Under the pieces are notes generated by a model. That model did no database searches. It was not told the origin of the DNA and saw only the letters and a program-made list of their open reading frames with translations. 64,000 bases of DNA, taken from the NCBI GenBank assembly GCA_933207985.1, contig OW240913.1:102982064-103046063 (forward strand). Reading direction: 5' to 3'. Positions 28,899 to 42,065 of this stretch are shown one piece after another. Position 1 is the stretch's first letter, and every line of letters begins with the position of its first letter. A program made the position numbers and the translations under genes. This stretch comes from Pelobates cultripes (Eukaryota; Chordata; Amphibia; Anura; Pelobatidae).

Positions 28899-29278
28899 TA
28901 TGCCCAGTTTCCATTGAGCGGTACAGTTCGGGTCAGTACGGTCTGGTACGCTATTTAGAGTGTTTCCATTATGAAAGTGGCCCATACTACCGAACCAAAC
29001 CGCACCATTCTTGGGCCCCCTTTAGATGTGGGTTCAAAGAAAATGGTACGGTACGGCTGAGGCGGAGCTACTGGAGTCACACTATACAATCCATTAATTG
29101 AAGGATAGGAAAATGTCAATGCTCGCGACAAATGACACGCAAAGCATTTGGTCTTAACCCTGCATGCCCCCTGCGGTCCGACTTGCAGTGGAAACACTCA
29201 CCTGAATAGGCTGGACCATTCCAACCCTTCCGAATCGTACCGACCTGAACCATACCACTCAGTGGAAACGAGGCATAA
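28899..29278. mobile_element. MITE with about 80-bp inverted ends
   Basis: The left end tatgcccagtttccattgagcggtacagttcgggtcagtacggt and the reverse complement of the right end (tatgcctcgtttccactgagtggtatggttcaggtcggtacgat) align along about 45 bp, and both arms continue to gagtgtttcca. About 380 bp, no transposase. A gttt-ccactgagcggtacgg end is familiar from fish and frog DNA transposons; I do not assign a superfamily. Confidence 0.75.
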
Positions 29279-30815
29279 GTAGAGGCCAGAATAGATTGTA
29301 TTTACAAATAGGCTTTTGCATAGTTCTGCAGCTTTATAAAAAACCACATAGTTTCTGTTCTTCTTAGCACTTCTAAATAGAGGTAATACATACAATGCTT
29401 TTGATTCCCACTGAAGAAACATTTCACTGTAGTCTTTTTCATATGTAGTTAATAAAATATTGCAACTAGTTGCTGCCTCCTACTGATGATAATGGGTTTT
29501 GCATATTGTAACAATGCATTGAAATTTTGTGTGTGTTTTATTTTTAATTTTTATTTTTTTTAGGACAAAATAGAGTTGATTTATTTTTTGGGGCAATTCC
29601 ATTATTATGGCCTAAAATGTAATTGCCATATCAATCAATTTCCTAGTTTAGTGATTAAAAGTATCTGTGCGGGGTGGGGTAGGAAATCAGAATACATGTA
29701 TGCGTGCCATTGTATACCTGTTCTCATTATCTGTATTCGTTTACTGTTCTATTAGACCTTCTATGTGTCAGTGTATTATTGGACTTACACATTAAACGTT
29801 CAAACTTTTGTTCTCAAATGTACCTGTTTTTAATTCACGTAGTATAAAAATCATAACTTTTGCGACGGTTTATAAAAGTCAAAATGACATATTGTGGAGA
29901 GATTACATAGCTGCAAATTACATACCATGGATAAAATTATGATTCTGGGGACATCTGAAATTCACTTAATCTTATGTCTCATCGTTTATTGTGACATTAT
30001 ATTCACGTAATATATGCTTTCCCTCTCATTCTCTCTTTTGTGTTTAAGTACCCTCCCTCATTAACACAATTCAACAACTCTCCATTTTATTCTACAGCAG
30101 ATTATCTTCTTATAGTCAAAGTCACATAATATATTTATTGAATCACAACTCGAGTGATTACTAATTAAAAAGAGAGAATTAAAAGTGCAAGTTTTGCTTT
30201 TTGGAGGTCCAATATGGCATCCTTGAAGTTTAGCATATGAACAAGGAGAGTAGGTGTTTAAAAGTGAACCTCTGTGCCAAGGTTAGATCCCTGAAGCTGT
30301 TTGACTTCCATGGTGGTATCTTTGAAAAACATAGTCCACAACAGCTGGCATATCAGTGGTTAGCCTTTGCTGATCTACCCACGTTACTGAGGCTGTGTGT
30401 TCTGGCTCATTTTTGCATGTTGTCCTTAAGTAACATTCAGTCCGAAGATCGACCTCTTATTTTGGCGTGCAGAAAAACTAGGTCAGAGCGAGATACACTG
30501 CATTTCCATTTCAGTCTTGCTCTGAGGACAAACTAGAAGGCAAACCTGAATAATATGCAGAGTGATGCACTTAGCTTGTGCCTTTGATTATTTCTGAAAT
30601 GTGTTTGGACAACACCAGCCTGTTCTTAACGTTTTGAATGACTTATAAAATTTATATTCATTAATCCCTTAATGAACTTCTGTGCTGCCATAACAATCTA
30701 TTTATTAATGATCCTGTCAAAATTGAATAACACTATCAATCACTACAGGGCTGAACAAAGCTCAATTAACAGGTCAAACCATGCTATCATATGGTCTTTA
30801 GATATCAAATAGTGA

Positions 30816-31374
30816 TTATGGCAAAGGGTATCTTTTGGCCCTGAAAACGGAGCTGTCTAGTAGCATAAAACTAGAAATTTTGAAATTGATTTGTGTCACC
30901 CCTATGGGTGGTGTTTGTGTATTCCTAATTCCTGGGTGCTCTGTCAGTGGCTTGGCAGTCTTAGGGTCTTTAGCTGTTCCTAGAAATGCACTCTTCTGGA
31001 CAGATATTTTGGATGTCCCACCTGGAATCTGTTGAAGCCATTCTCCCAACTTGGGGGTCAAGGCCCCAAGTGCTCCTTTCACGACTGGAAGTACTACCGC
31101 TATTACTACCCACATCCTTTCTAACTCCACTTTCAGCCCTTTTTCTGTTTATTGGGGTCAAGGCCCCAAGTGCTCCTATCCCAACTGGAAGTACTACTGC
31201 TATTACTGCCCACGTCCTTTTTTCTGGGTATTGGGGGGTATTGTGGGCTAGGCCCCAAGTGCTCCTATCACAACTGGAAGTACTACTGCTATTACTGCCC
31301 ACATTCTTTATTGCTCCACTTTCAGCCCTTTTTTTTTTCTGGGTATTGCATCCACCACCACTGCAGTCTTCCAT
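30816..31374 (-). pseudogene. Retroelement ORF fragment with triplicated GALG segment
   Basis: On the - strand the frame from 31130 reads VVIAVVLPVVKGALGALTPKLGEWLQ and then SKISVQKSAFLGTAKDPKT. This resembles the C-terminal end of a retroelement polyprotein that carries a GALG...LQK.ALLGTA motif. The segment encoding IAVVLPV-GALGALTP is present in three tandem copies (about 31051, 31153 and 31247 on the + strand, each ccaagtgctcct..caactggaagtactac..tattac), about 100 bp apart. The family is not certain. Confidence 0.5.
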
Positions 31375-32527
31375 TCATTTTTGCATTGTTGTTACATACG
31401 TAGATCACAAAAGCCCAGCTTTCACCAATTTCTGATTACATGCAGGAAGTATGCAAAGATATAGAATCAAATCATTCCGAGGAGGGCTAACTGTTGCTTA
31501 TAGCTGTATGCATAAATGTGTATTGAACTGTACTCCCAGCATGCTTTGTTCCTGCAGAACCTGAAGCCAGATTAAGTGCTGTCATCAGGGGAAATAACTC
31601 CTGACCATGAAATTACCAGGAGCTTTGGTATTCAGGCTATTGAATATACTAAGGCATTATCTGGAAGGACGTCCAAGTGGAGAATAAATGCTGAACTCCA
31701 TTGGAGTTAAATTTCTTTAGATTTTATTCAAGCAAAGTTGTTCACAGCACTAAAAAAAAAAGCACATTGGTGCAATTAACAAAAAATGGAATAACTATGG
31801 CTGAGAGAGTAAAAGAAACAAATACTAACAAAAAAAAAAAACCAATCAATGATGGACATGTTTCATGCTTTGTCAATAGACTAGGCACTGAAGCGCCTCA
31901 CGTTTGGCTGATAGCATTCCTTAATGTTGTATATAACTTTGTGATATAATAATAGGAGGTCATGAGCTTCGTCATCACCTTATCAAACTTAGCGGTACAA
32001 GTAACCATGTGCTTAATATTATAGCAATACTTTGTCACGGCTAAAATTAATGCATTTCGTACAAACCACTAATCTAGTCCCTTTTGGGTCCACATCTGAG
32101 TAAATTATCAAAAACTGAAAGCTTCCAGCCTGTATAACCCCAGGTCAGGAGATCAGCTAGTACTGTTAACCCTAAACAGACTATACTGCCAAAACACCAA
32201 AATCAAATGCCAATAAATACAAAAGTAAAACCACTATCAACTAAATATAGACAACAAATGCATATTTTGTATCTGCTCACAACTTGTCCTGATTTTGTAT
32301 CTCCAAGATGGTACGTTATGAAGATCAAACTGTTTTGTTTTTTTTAATTTGAAAACCAAATATATTAACTCTAGTATTAAAACACATTTCTGTTTAGTGT
32401 AAATTGTTGTCTTCACTAATGATTTATGTGAGTTTTCTAATGATGCTCTGTTATGCACTCATACTCCCCAAGAATTCTAAGCTTTGAGTAAAGAGGGACT
32501 GAAGAATTAAATCAAACCCTTTATGTC

Positions 32528-32659
32528 ATATCTTCCCCAAATTTCTGTCTTTAGAAGGAACGGTCCTTCAGACTCAAATTATTATTTTACAATAATAAAA
32601 TAATTATTTGAGTCTCAAGGAAAGACTGTTCCTTCTAAAGACAGAAACTTGGAAGATAT
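32528..32659. repeat. 132-bp hairpin
   Basis: atatcttccccaaatttctgtctttagaaggaacggtccttcagactcaaattatt pairs with aataattatttgagtctcaaggaaagactgttccttctaaagacagaaacttggaagatat. The stem is about 55 bp with few mismatches and an AT-rich loop. Probably a small MITE; host family unknown. Confidence 0.85.
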
Positions 32660-33629
32660 TACATATAGGCTTTAATTTAACATTTTTGGATAGGATTTTC
32701 AATTGATATTTTTAAAAAAAATGAAATAAATATTTAATATATAACAAACATATTAATATAATATAAATATTTAAATATTTTTAAAAAATTTAATTCTGTT
32801 AAAAGTCCATCCAAAAATATTAAATTGAAGTCATGGTAAATTAATCTTTGAATGTAATGTGAATTTTTTTTTCCCCTTTAAACACTGGGAAGATTGTAAA
32901 AGCTATTTTCTTCCTGTCTCGGAAAATCAGCAACCCTGATGGTGGTGGAAAAACCTGTTGGGAAAGAAAAGCACAATCTTGCACCTATTTATTTAAAAAA
33001 ATATATATATATATATTCATTGTTAGTGATAACATTGTTTTAACATCTGTTTAAAAAAAAAAAAAGAATAAAAATTTAACGAGAAATTAAAGTGACAGTA
33101 GAGATGCAGTAAGGAATATTTTGACGCTCCATCCTAACCTATAGAATAACACCTTTTATGCATAACTACCAATAAGATTTTCAGTGCTGTTAAAAGTAAA
33201 CAACCTCTAGAATAGAGTGTAAACCTTAATAAGCACAGGAAACTGCTCTGACATACTTTCTGCTCGTATACTAAGCATCCATATCTCTTATCCAGCACTG
33301 CTCTCCTGTGGTCATTACATTGAAGTGCAGATTGGACCTGCACTTAATGATATTCCTTGTACAGACCTCATATTTCACAGGGGTTTTCAAGCTGTTATTA
33401 CCTTCATATATTATTTGTTATTTTGTTATAGTTGATGCTATATCTGTTATAGTCAGTGTTTGTTTAAAATAATGCCACTTTAAACTTACTTATTTTTTTA
33501 CTTTTTTATTGTTTTACTTTTTTTTTTACTTTCACAAATTATTTTCAATCAATGAAAAAACAAAGTTGTCCAACTCTTCAGAAACTGCTTCACTTGGTTA
33601 TCGAAAATAAGCCTTTTGTGTTTTATCAC

Positions 33630-33765
33630 CGAGGTAGACAACCCTTGTCACTCTAGAGGTCATGGACTACACCTCCCATGATGCTTTGCTAGCATTATGG
33701 CTGTTAGAGCATTATGGGAGATGTAGTCCAAAAAAATCTGGGGGTGCTGAAGCTTGCCTACCCTA
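33630..33765. mobile_element. Small palindromic MITE (hAT-like), second copy
   Basis: ggtagacaacccttg...ctagaggtcatggactacacctcccatgatgct pairs with agcattatgggagatgtagtcc...gcttgcctacc. Related to 22808-22942 by the inner actac..ctcccatgat block. Confidence 0.7.
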
Positions 33766-34739
33766 TTTTGCATAGTTTCTTTGTATCAGTGTCCTCACCA
33801 CAGACCTTTAAGGCATGTAGTATTACATTATCTACAACAGTGATTAGTTATATTGTTTTAGTTAATTTTGTAATGGCTACCTAATTATATATTTTTTAAT
33901 TGACACTTCTAGCCCCCCACCCCCCAACTCTCCCTATTTGTGAGTCCTGTCCTGACTTAGTTTCCTGGTGTCCCCAGCTAGCATAACACAACCATTTCAA
34001 GAGACACACTATGTTCAGGGCATAAGGACCCTGCAGAGAGCACAGAAACAGTGCTTCCTGCAGGATGTGCTTTCCTTGGGCTGGCCTTAGATGATTGGAA
34101 CGTAACCTGGCGTGCATTCCAGCCATATTTATGAATAGGGCCACACCCTTTGGGGTGGAGCCAGTGACACGATTGCATCACTGGCCCTCCCCCTTTTACC
34201 TTTTTCTCACCTGCGTCCCACTCTCTGACTGACAAAATTGGGAGGTATGAACTTACAGTGTCACATTTTATACCTGCTACTGAAAAAGCAAGCAGTAAGA
34301 ATCTTATTACTTATATCTCGTGTAGTTATGGTTTCCCGTTATTATTCTTATACATAAGACCAGTCATTTATCTTGCCTAGGAGTTCTGCATATTCAATCC
34401 ATACAAAAAACATGCTTCTTTTCAGTTTTTCTGAATACTGTATTGAATTCCTCACATATTTGAAATAGAGAAACTCTTATGACACCCATGGGAAAGCTAA
34501 TATTAATACAGCTCAGTAGATCATTGGCCGTGGCTTATACCAGAGATAGAAGTAATGGAGTGTGGACTTGGGTGCAAGAAAAATGTTGGGTTCCCCTCTA
34601 GTTCAATGGTGACCAAAAGGTAGATTCTTGACTGTCATACAACTCACACAATGCGTTCCCAGCTGGGGATTTACCATGTACATTGCGTGTCTCTGTATGG
34701 TTATGTTTGTGAGCAGTGTTTGTATGCAAGCATTTTTTG

Positions 34740-35010
34740 TATTTTATGTTTTTGAATGAAGGGGTGTATTTGTATGTACTGTTGCCATTTGATTGTAGTG
34801 GTGTATTTGTGTGTAGTGTTGGCATTTGAATATGGGGACGCGTTTGTATATAACATTGGCATTTGAATATGGGGGTGTGTTTGTACAAAACATTGGCATT
34901 TGAATATGGGGATGTGTTTGGATATAACATTGGCATTTGAATATAGGGTGTGTGTTTGTATATAACATTGGCACTTGAGTATAGGGGGTTGATTGTATTT
35001 AGAGTTGGCA
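34740..35010. repeat. Minisatellite with about 38-bp unit
   Basis: About six degenerate copies of ttggcatttgaatatggggg plus tgtgtttgtatataaca. Antisense frames over it are repeat artefacts. Confidence 0.9.
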
Positions 35011-36898
35011 TTTTAATGCAGGAGTGAGTGTTTGAAGGGATTTATTTGGCAAATGAAAAGTACACATATACACTGACATACAGATACACACACGTATGCA
35101 CACACACAGTCAAACATGTCGTACTTCCCCATTTTTAGTCACACTCCTAATACGACAGGATCATGATTTTGATGACACCAAATAATTGTTTAATGAGAGA
35201 TTCCCGTTAATTCCTTCATTCTTATTAGACTTCTGATAGTAGTTTTTCAATAAAAATGTATTATGGTGGCTGATCTTAATAATGCAATATTGTATCTTGT
35301 TTGATATAGTTTAAAACACCTTACAGTTTGTAACAATGAATCCCTGACTGTCAGCAATTTGTAATGTGACTATACCATTGACCATTTAAAAGAATGTACT
35401 TACGTTCTGTTTAATTACGGAACAAATTAAGAATTGAGTGGGTATTCCCTTCGAATATGGATATATGATTTATCATCTTCAAACTTGCATTATACAAGGG
35501 ATACACTATATCTGTGACATCACTTATGTAAGCGTTTAATAAATTATCGTACACAGATTATTAAACTTTTCACCGTCTAATTCACTTTCGTAAGGCACAA
35601 AGAGCTGCAAAATGGGACTAAATAATGAATACTATTGTATTAATTTCCAACTCCCTCAAGCATTTTTTATCTCAAAATTGGCAATAGTATAGAAATGTAA
35701 AGTGTTCAAAAGAAACTTTTAAAATTGTCATTCTGTTTGGAATTTTATGGGTTATATTAAAGTAGAACTGTTTTTTTTTTTTTTTGTTGTTTTTTTTTTT
35801 ACTTTGGCATCTCACATACCTCTCCACCACCTTATACTTATTTTTAGGTAGGAACTACTTTCCCTTATGGATAACTCAAACTTGACAATGGATGGCAAAG
35901 TTTACGATTTACACACCGCACTTCTCTCTCCACGGTCGCCCCACCTCCGTGGCTGAGATTATCAATGTTTTTCCCATAGGAGAACGCTGCACTGTGCCAA
36001 TCAGATGGTCTCTGAGTGACCGCAGCTAGAAGCATTTAAACATTGCTGTTCTTTTACAAAGGCAGTGTTTTCACTCCTGTGACATGGCACTCAGATGTGT
36101 CCATTTCATTGCTTGGATTTCAATCTAATTTAATGGGCATTATATTTTTTGTGTGTGTGACACTCTCTGCCATAATATTATTTTCTTGTATTGTTCAATA
36201 ACTATTTTAACAGTATTATTATTTGTTAGGTGTAGGGGGCATTACATCTAATATTATATTTTCAGTTTATAGTTCAAATGAAACATAGTGTATATATATT
36301 TATAATGTGTGTAGAATGTATAGCGTGTACATGTGTGTGCACCCTGATCAAAGATGCATACCATCTGTCTGTCTACATAGTACAAATATTCACAATTTTA
36401 AGAATCAGGTGTTTACTATAGTTAGTGTTTTTTGCATTTATAAAAAAATTGCATTGTTTAGGAGGAAAATAACTTCAATGCCTAAGTTATATTCAGTCTC
36501 ATATTGAGGTTTTTGTTGACCCTGCAGTTCCTCAGGCGAACACATTAATAGTGTGAATCCTTTTAAGAAATGTATTGTTGGGTAGAGGTAAAAATCACTA
36601 AGGGATAATGGACTGTCATTCAGAATGAGTGCTAAGATCAAGGCTGTGCACCACTGATACACGTCGCAGCAAAGGGTTTACTTATGCTGTATGTCCCACA
36701 ATAATGGCATCTTCACAAACTTTTTTTCAGTCTCCTCCGTCAATCGACCTACAGTTCCCTGAAAAAAAAGCCTGCATATAGCATCTTCCTCAGTGGGACA
36801 TTTTCAGTGTTTTGACATATAGTGGTTGCTGTTCTACCGTTGGTCCTAAACAACTTGATAATATATAATTTTAAAAATTATTTATTATAATGCAGTGC

Positions 36899-37332
36899 TT
36901 AAAGAGACACTATAAGCCCCCAGACAAATTCAGCTCATTGAAGTGGTTTGGGTACAGTGTCACTATTGCCCTTAGTCCTGCAAAGTAAAACAGGGTTCGA
37001 CAAATCCCAGGCTCCAGGGTCGCCATGGCTACTAGGATTTTTGTCCTGGTGCCTGGAATTTGCTGTCCCATTTAGCCCCGGGTGGTTGGCTGCCTATGAG
37101 TGCAGGCGGCTGGCCGGCTCATTAAGAGCATAGGTTTACGTGCGGTTGGCCGTCAGCTTAGGAAGAGCATGGGCATGCAGTTTGTCGGCCTGCTGAGGGA
37201 GATCATTGCCATACGTGCAAGCCATCGGTCGGCCAGCTGAGGGAGAGGGTGGGTGGGCATGTGCATGGGCGGGAGGCTCCTGGAAGATTGAGCCAAACGG
37301 TTGTAGTGGTTCTGGTGACTATAGCTCTTTAA
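36899..37332. mobile_element. TTAA-flanked MITE, 434 bp
   Basis: Starts TTAAAGAGACACTATAAGCCCCCAGAC and ends gtggttctggtgactatagctcTTTAA. Inside are about four degenerate repeats around ggttggccgtcagc.. / cggcctgctgagggaga.. (37080-37260). Confidence 0.75.
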
Positions 37333-38392
37333 GAATTGCATATTTTACATTGAAAATCCTGGCTCCTAACTTTATTTGCTGGCTCCTAGATTCCTTTCAA
37401 ATTTGTAATGTAAAACATTGCATTTTCAGATAAATGTTTACATTGCAGCACTAACTTTTATAACTTATTGTAAATGCCATCTATTGACTATCTACTTTGC
37501 AGTTTTCTAACCATCTGGTATGTCTCATATAATACAATTAAATGTTTCTTCCCTTAATAGAGTTAAAAGCTCAAATTGCAATATACTTCCACCACACCAC
37601 ACCTCTTAAGTTTCCCTATATTGGAGGGACCATTCCTATGTTGGACCCAAATCTCTGTCCATCTTTACTATCGTAATGTTCCCCCTCTTCCTAGAGCTCC
37701 GTATTGTTGGTATGTTAAGTGCATAACAGAACTCCACAGAAATAGTTACAGTAATCTATTTGTACATTACAATAAATGTGTTTATACATCAGTCTGTTTA
37801 AATAAGATAATTGATTGTGTTCTCAGTTACAATTTTGTTACATACATTATTAGTAAGTCACCTCAAATTTATCATAACAGCTCTGCTCCTGACCCCAAAC
37901 TTACTCACACCTCCACATTTAAAGAGGTCCTCTTTGAAACGTTGGTAAGCATGCTCCCCCTGCATACACCTACTTGGGAAGTATGGACTTACTTCCCATA
38001 ACAGGTTAAAAGTCCCCAACACTTTGTTTTATGCATTGTGTAAATAGCTGCTGCAATAAATCCTCTAGCTGTTTCTCTCCTCTCTCTGTTCTTGCTGCTG
38101 GTGCTGCTCTGACAAAGAGCCAGCCCTTCCAACTACTTCCACTTGCAGGCATTGATTTCCTTTAGGCTATATTCAAGCAGGAGGCATGCCCAGATGAGGG
38201 AATTTACTAATAAAAGACATACAGAGTACAGCCTTCTTTCTTATCTTTATGCACCACTGGCAGATACTGAGTAAGAAGGGAGGTGGGGGAGGTAAGGCTG
38301 TTTTTTAACCTCTGATCTGAGAGTAATCTAGACATTTGCTGAAAATGTCATATAGACGAAATGTGTTTATCTGTCATTTAAGATTAAGTTGT

Positions 38393-41300
38393 GGGGGCGT
38401 GGTCTGACTGTCGATGAGACCAGACGTGTTCTACTAGAGCTCCGTTCCACCGGCGCCTTAAGCTACAAAAGCGACCTTAAATTGCAGCATTTTCTACCCT
38501 CACATACCCTATCATGGATAGGAGACCCCCCAAGAAGCAGCCCAAGAGGACCACGGAGTCCGGGGGCTCCGTTTTGGACCTTCTTACAGCATCTCGGCAC
38601 AGCCGCGCCGACAGCCAAGATGGCGACGGGGGCTCCCCACACGCATCGCCTGGCGCGGATAGAGAGGCACTATCTGCGGAACAGAACACTGTTCTCGCAA
38701 AACTGGCAGAAGTTAGATCTTTCCTTGCGGGGGAGATCGCCAAATCAACGGCGGTACTACAGGCGGATATTTGCGCTCTGGGAGAGCGTACTGCTAAATT
38801 GGAGGAACGCATGGAAGCGACAACTCAGGCCCACAATGAAGTTGCCGATAGAGTGAATCGCATGACGGCTCACGTTATTGATATGGACCTGGCTCTGGAA
38901 GACATGGCCAATCGTTCTAGGAGGAATAACATTCGCCTGAGAGGCTTACCAGAAGGGCCAGATGAAGACTTACAAGGGCTGTTAATGTCGATCTTTCAGC
39001 CTCTCCTCCCACACATTTCGGAGGAACATTGGCATATGGAGAGAGCCCATAGGGCGCTAAAGGCGCAAAGAGCGGAGACCAACACCCCGAGGGACGTCAT
39101 TATAAACTTTCTATACTACAAAACCAAAGAGGCTTTGATGAAGAAGGGTAGAGATGGTCCTATCCGACATGACGGAGCCCTTATATCATTCTACCAAGAT
39201 CTGGCCCCTTTGACGCTACAGAAGAGAAGGGACTGGCGGCCCATTACTGGGGCTCTGAGAGGGGCAGGCCTGAAATATGCCTGGGGCTTCCCCTTTAAAT
39301 TGATGGTCTTCCGTGATGGCCGTGCGCACATCCTGTCGCCTGGGGGAGACCCGAAGCGCCTGTTCCAGGGCCTGGGGCTACAGCCTCCCCCGGATCTGCC
39401 TAACTTGGCGATGGGACCGGAGGAGCTGCCACAGATGCAAGCGGAGTGGGACCTAGAAGCCAAAGCCGAACCTAGCGCTATCGTATACTCCTCTTCTACC
39501 AGCAAGAGATATTATTGTTTTTTCCCTTATTGCGGGCAGCCGAGACTTCTCTTTTTTGTTGGGCGGGGGATGGGGCAGGGGGACTCAGAAGCGCACGTTG
39601 CGCTTGGGCCTTACCTCTGTGTTTGCCGTTTGTGATTGTTTTTGCCAGGGAGATCGGGGCCACCTGTTTTTGACCCCCGGTTGACCCTTGTTTATACTAC
39701 AGGTGTTCCCTGCGATGATAGGGGCTAAGTTGGGGTGCCCCCCCCCCCCCGGTGCAGATGCTGATGCTACTCCCCCCGGACTTGGACCACAGCACCACTG
39801 CACCTCACGTGTTTGATTTTTATTGTTGTTTTTCACTCTGGGCCGGTGTGGGGGAGGAAGATCGAACATGGGACTTTAAAAATCCGGATTATACAATGTA
39901 GATTGTGTGTGCTAGTGCCCCATTGATGTAACTGTCCGGGTACATTTATGCAGCTCGGGGCCCGCAGGGCAAGTCGCCCGTATATCCTCCCCGTGGGCGG
40001 TATCCCCCCTCTTAGTGTTTTTGTCCCGTGTTTCTGTTTGCTTATTGTCCAGTGCCCCGAGACCTTCCCCCTAAACAGGAAGATAAGTTTTAATTTACGA
40101 ACAAACAAAAAAGCAAAAAGAAAGATTATTAAAAAAAAAAAAAAGCAGTGATTAGGAAGGGGTGGGGTTGGTGGACACTGTATGCGTAAATTGCAGGTGT
40201 TCGGTAATAATGGGGAATGTGGGTGGAATCTGGTAATGCATTGTTTAGATTCATTTTATGGCGGTGGTAGTTGTAGATGCATAGGTTGGAATGATAGAGC
40301 CGTAAGATTTAACTGTGGATACCGCTATCTTAGGGATCTCCCTATTTAAAGATGAGGGGTCCCAAACAATATGCATATGGAGTGGAGGTCCTTGCGGGAA
40401 TGGGGGTGCAAGGGGCGATATGGGGGTGTGGTTGGAAAGTGAATAGAAATTCCCCCCCGCAACACAAAAGGGTGATTTGGATAATGAAGGGTAGGGCATA
40501 ATGTGAGTCGACCACTGAAGTCAGGAAATAACAAGGGATAGCATTTCGAACCTGGTGAAGCCTTATTTAGTTTTACCACTGAAATGGAGCTGGTATACTT
40601 AATCACGAAACAGTGCGCCTGACCTGTGCACCAGTATGTGTAGCTATTCTCCCCCCTCGGGCTGTTGGCCCCAACTTATGGCTTACGACGGTGGGCCTGG
40701 CCCCTGGCGTTCGCGGACCTGCCTGGCGTTCCTGGGTGGGCCGCGTTCGCCTGGGGACGGCTACTATAGCTGGGATAACATGGGGGCCGCTGCCTCCTGT
40801 GCGGCTGCTTGCCCCCTCCGGCCGGCCCTGTACTGGTTTCGGGGGGTCGGCCGGGCGGGGCGACCGTCCGGTCGGGTGGGCGGTGGTTCCTGGGGTGAGG
40901 GGGAGGGGTCCATTCGATTCAGCAGGTGGAGGGAAGGTGCCATGGAGGTAAATGCACATATTTCATTTTTGTCAGTTCCCTAACTAGTTTTTAAGTTTTT
41001 GTGGTAATAATTATAGATAAGTATGCTGGACCACGGTGGCCCCAGATTTGATTGCAAACACATTCACCGTGAGGCCTCCCTTGGTATGTTCGATGATAGA
41101 GGGCCGCGGAAATAACGAGCTCAAAGTCACCATACTAGCACCTCATGCTGATCATAAGGAGAATACCAGTCCATGACGCTATTAAATTTGGAGGGGAGGC
41201 AGAATATCTACCACACCAAGGGGTCAGTGGCGGGCGGGGACTGACACAGAGTTCCCCGAGTGGAGCCGGCCCGGGGGCGGGGGGGGGGCAAGGAGTGCCA

Positions 41301-42065
41301 GTGGGTTATATTTGATAAGCGAAGGTTTTTTGACGTAAAGGTCCAAGTATCTTACAATTGGCGCCTAAATGGTAGGAGCTCAGTATCCCGATGTTCCTCC
41401 CAACGTTGATCGTGGCAGGGAAACGGGACGACGTTCCCCAAAATATTCTGGCGGATGGCTAGGTCATACGGTGGGAGGAAAATGTAACAATGACACGACA
41501 CTGATTAGCACATCTGATTGATAGCTGTCATTTGTACCTACTTGTTTCATGATGTGCATATATCCTCTCCATAGTTGGCAAACGCCTAATGTACAATGAG
41601 AAATGGGTTGGCACTGATAGAGCGGAGTGGTACTTGATTGCTCCTATCTGGCATAGCAGTTATTTAGCTTATACATAGGCCCAGCTGGGATCACATGCCT
41701 GTTATAGATAAGGAGCTCATAGACTACAAGATATCTACTTAACCGGCAGATGCCAGCAGTATGGCAAGGTTGGAGCTTATTCAGTGTGCCCAAAGGAATT
41801 GTACCTTAATTGACTTATTTATCAGCCTTAAAAGGGATTGGGCAAAAGACGTTTTTTCTGTGAATATATTGTTTATAATTGCATAAAAATAAAAATCCTC
41901 AGTAGACGGCAAGTGCCAATGGCTCAATTACGAATGGGCATATACTGTAATTGTCAAGCTGTATTATGTATACTATTATTATTACCCTGGCTTATGCATA
42001 AGCCCAAAGTCGTTAATAACTTGCTATGTCTGTTGAGTAAAAATAAAGAATTAAAAAAAAAAAAA
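38393..42065 (+). mobile_element. ORF1-only L1/Tx1-type LINE insertion with target duplication
   Basis: A 3.67 kb insertion flanked by the 13-bp direct repeat aagattaagttgt (38380-38392 and 42066-42078; the first two A's could belong to the tail at the 3' side). It begins gggggcgtggtctgac, carries one intact ORF1 (38514-39635) and ends in an AATAAA signal and poly(A) (about 42045-42067). The cut site reads TTT|AAG, compatible with an L1-like endonuclease. No endonuclease or RT motif is present in the 2.4 kb after ORF1, which has an internal A-run at 40131-40144 and a GC-rich stretch at 40640-40930. It resembles the half-LINE (HAL1-type) arrangement. Confidence 0.85.
38514..39635 (+). CDS. LINE-1-type ORF1 protein, 373 residues
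   Basis: An RNA-binding chaperone of L1-type retrotransposons, which coats the element RNA in cytoplasmic particles. Residues 1-50 are basic and Ser/Pro-rich; about 55-135 form a coiled coil (LAKLAEVRSFLAGEI, LEERMEATTQAHNEVADRVN); about 136-200 contain the RRM-like core entry RRNNIRLRGLPEGPDED and the ERAHRALKAQ block; NTPRDVIINFLYYKTKEALM starts the C-terminal domain. The frame is uninterrupted. The last 60 residues are Pro/Gly-rich with no known domain and may be a read-through tail. The start is the first ATG of the frame, 121 bp from the 5' end of the element. No ORF2 follows. Confidence 0.88.
   Translation: MDRRPPKKQPKRTTESGGSVLDLLTASRHSRADSQDGDGGSPHASPGADREALSAEQNTVLAKLAEVRSFLAGEIAKSTAVLQADICALGERTAKLEERMEATTQAHNEVADRVNRMTAHVIDMDLALEDMANRSRRNNIRLRGLPEGPDEDLQGLLMSIFQPLLPHISEEHWHMERAHRALKAQRAETNTPRDVIINFLYYKTKEALMKKGRDGPIRHDGALISFYQDLAPLTLQKRRDWRPITGALRGAGLKYAWGFPFKLMVFRDGRAHILSPGGDPKRLFQGLGLQPPPDLPNLAMGPEELPQMQAEWDLEAKAEPSAIVYSSSTSKRYYCFFPYCGQPRLLFFVGRGMGQGDSEAHVALGPYLCVCRL

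Noticed and set aside
38477..38812. 111-codon frame on the - strand
   Set aside because: Antisense of the LINE ORF1, GC-rich region.
40603..40983. GC-rich frames of 112-118 codons on both strands
   Set aside because: Inside the untranslated part of the ORF1-only LINE; three overlapping frames open through GC content and none resembles ORF2.
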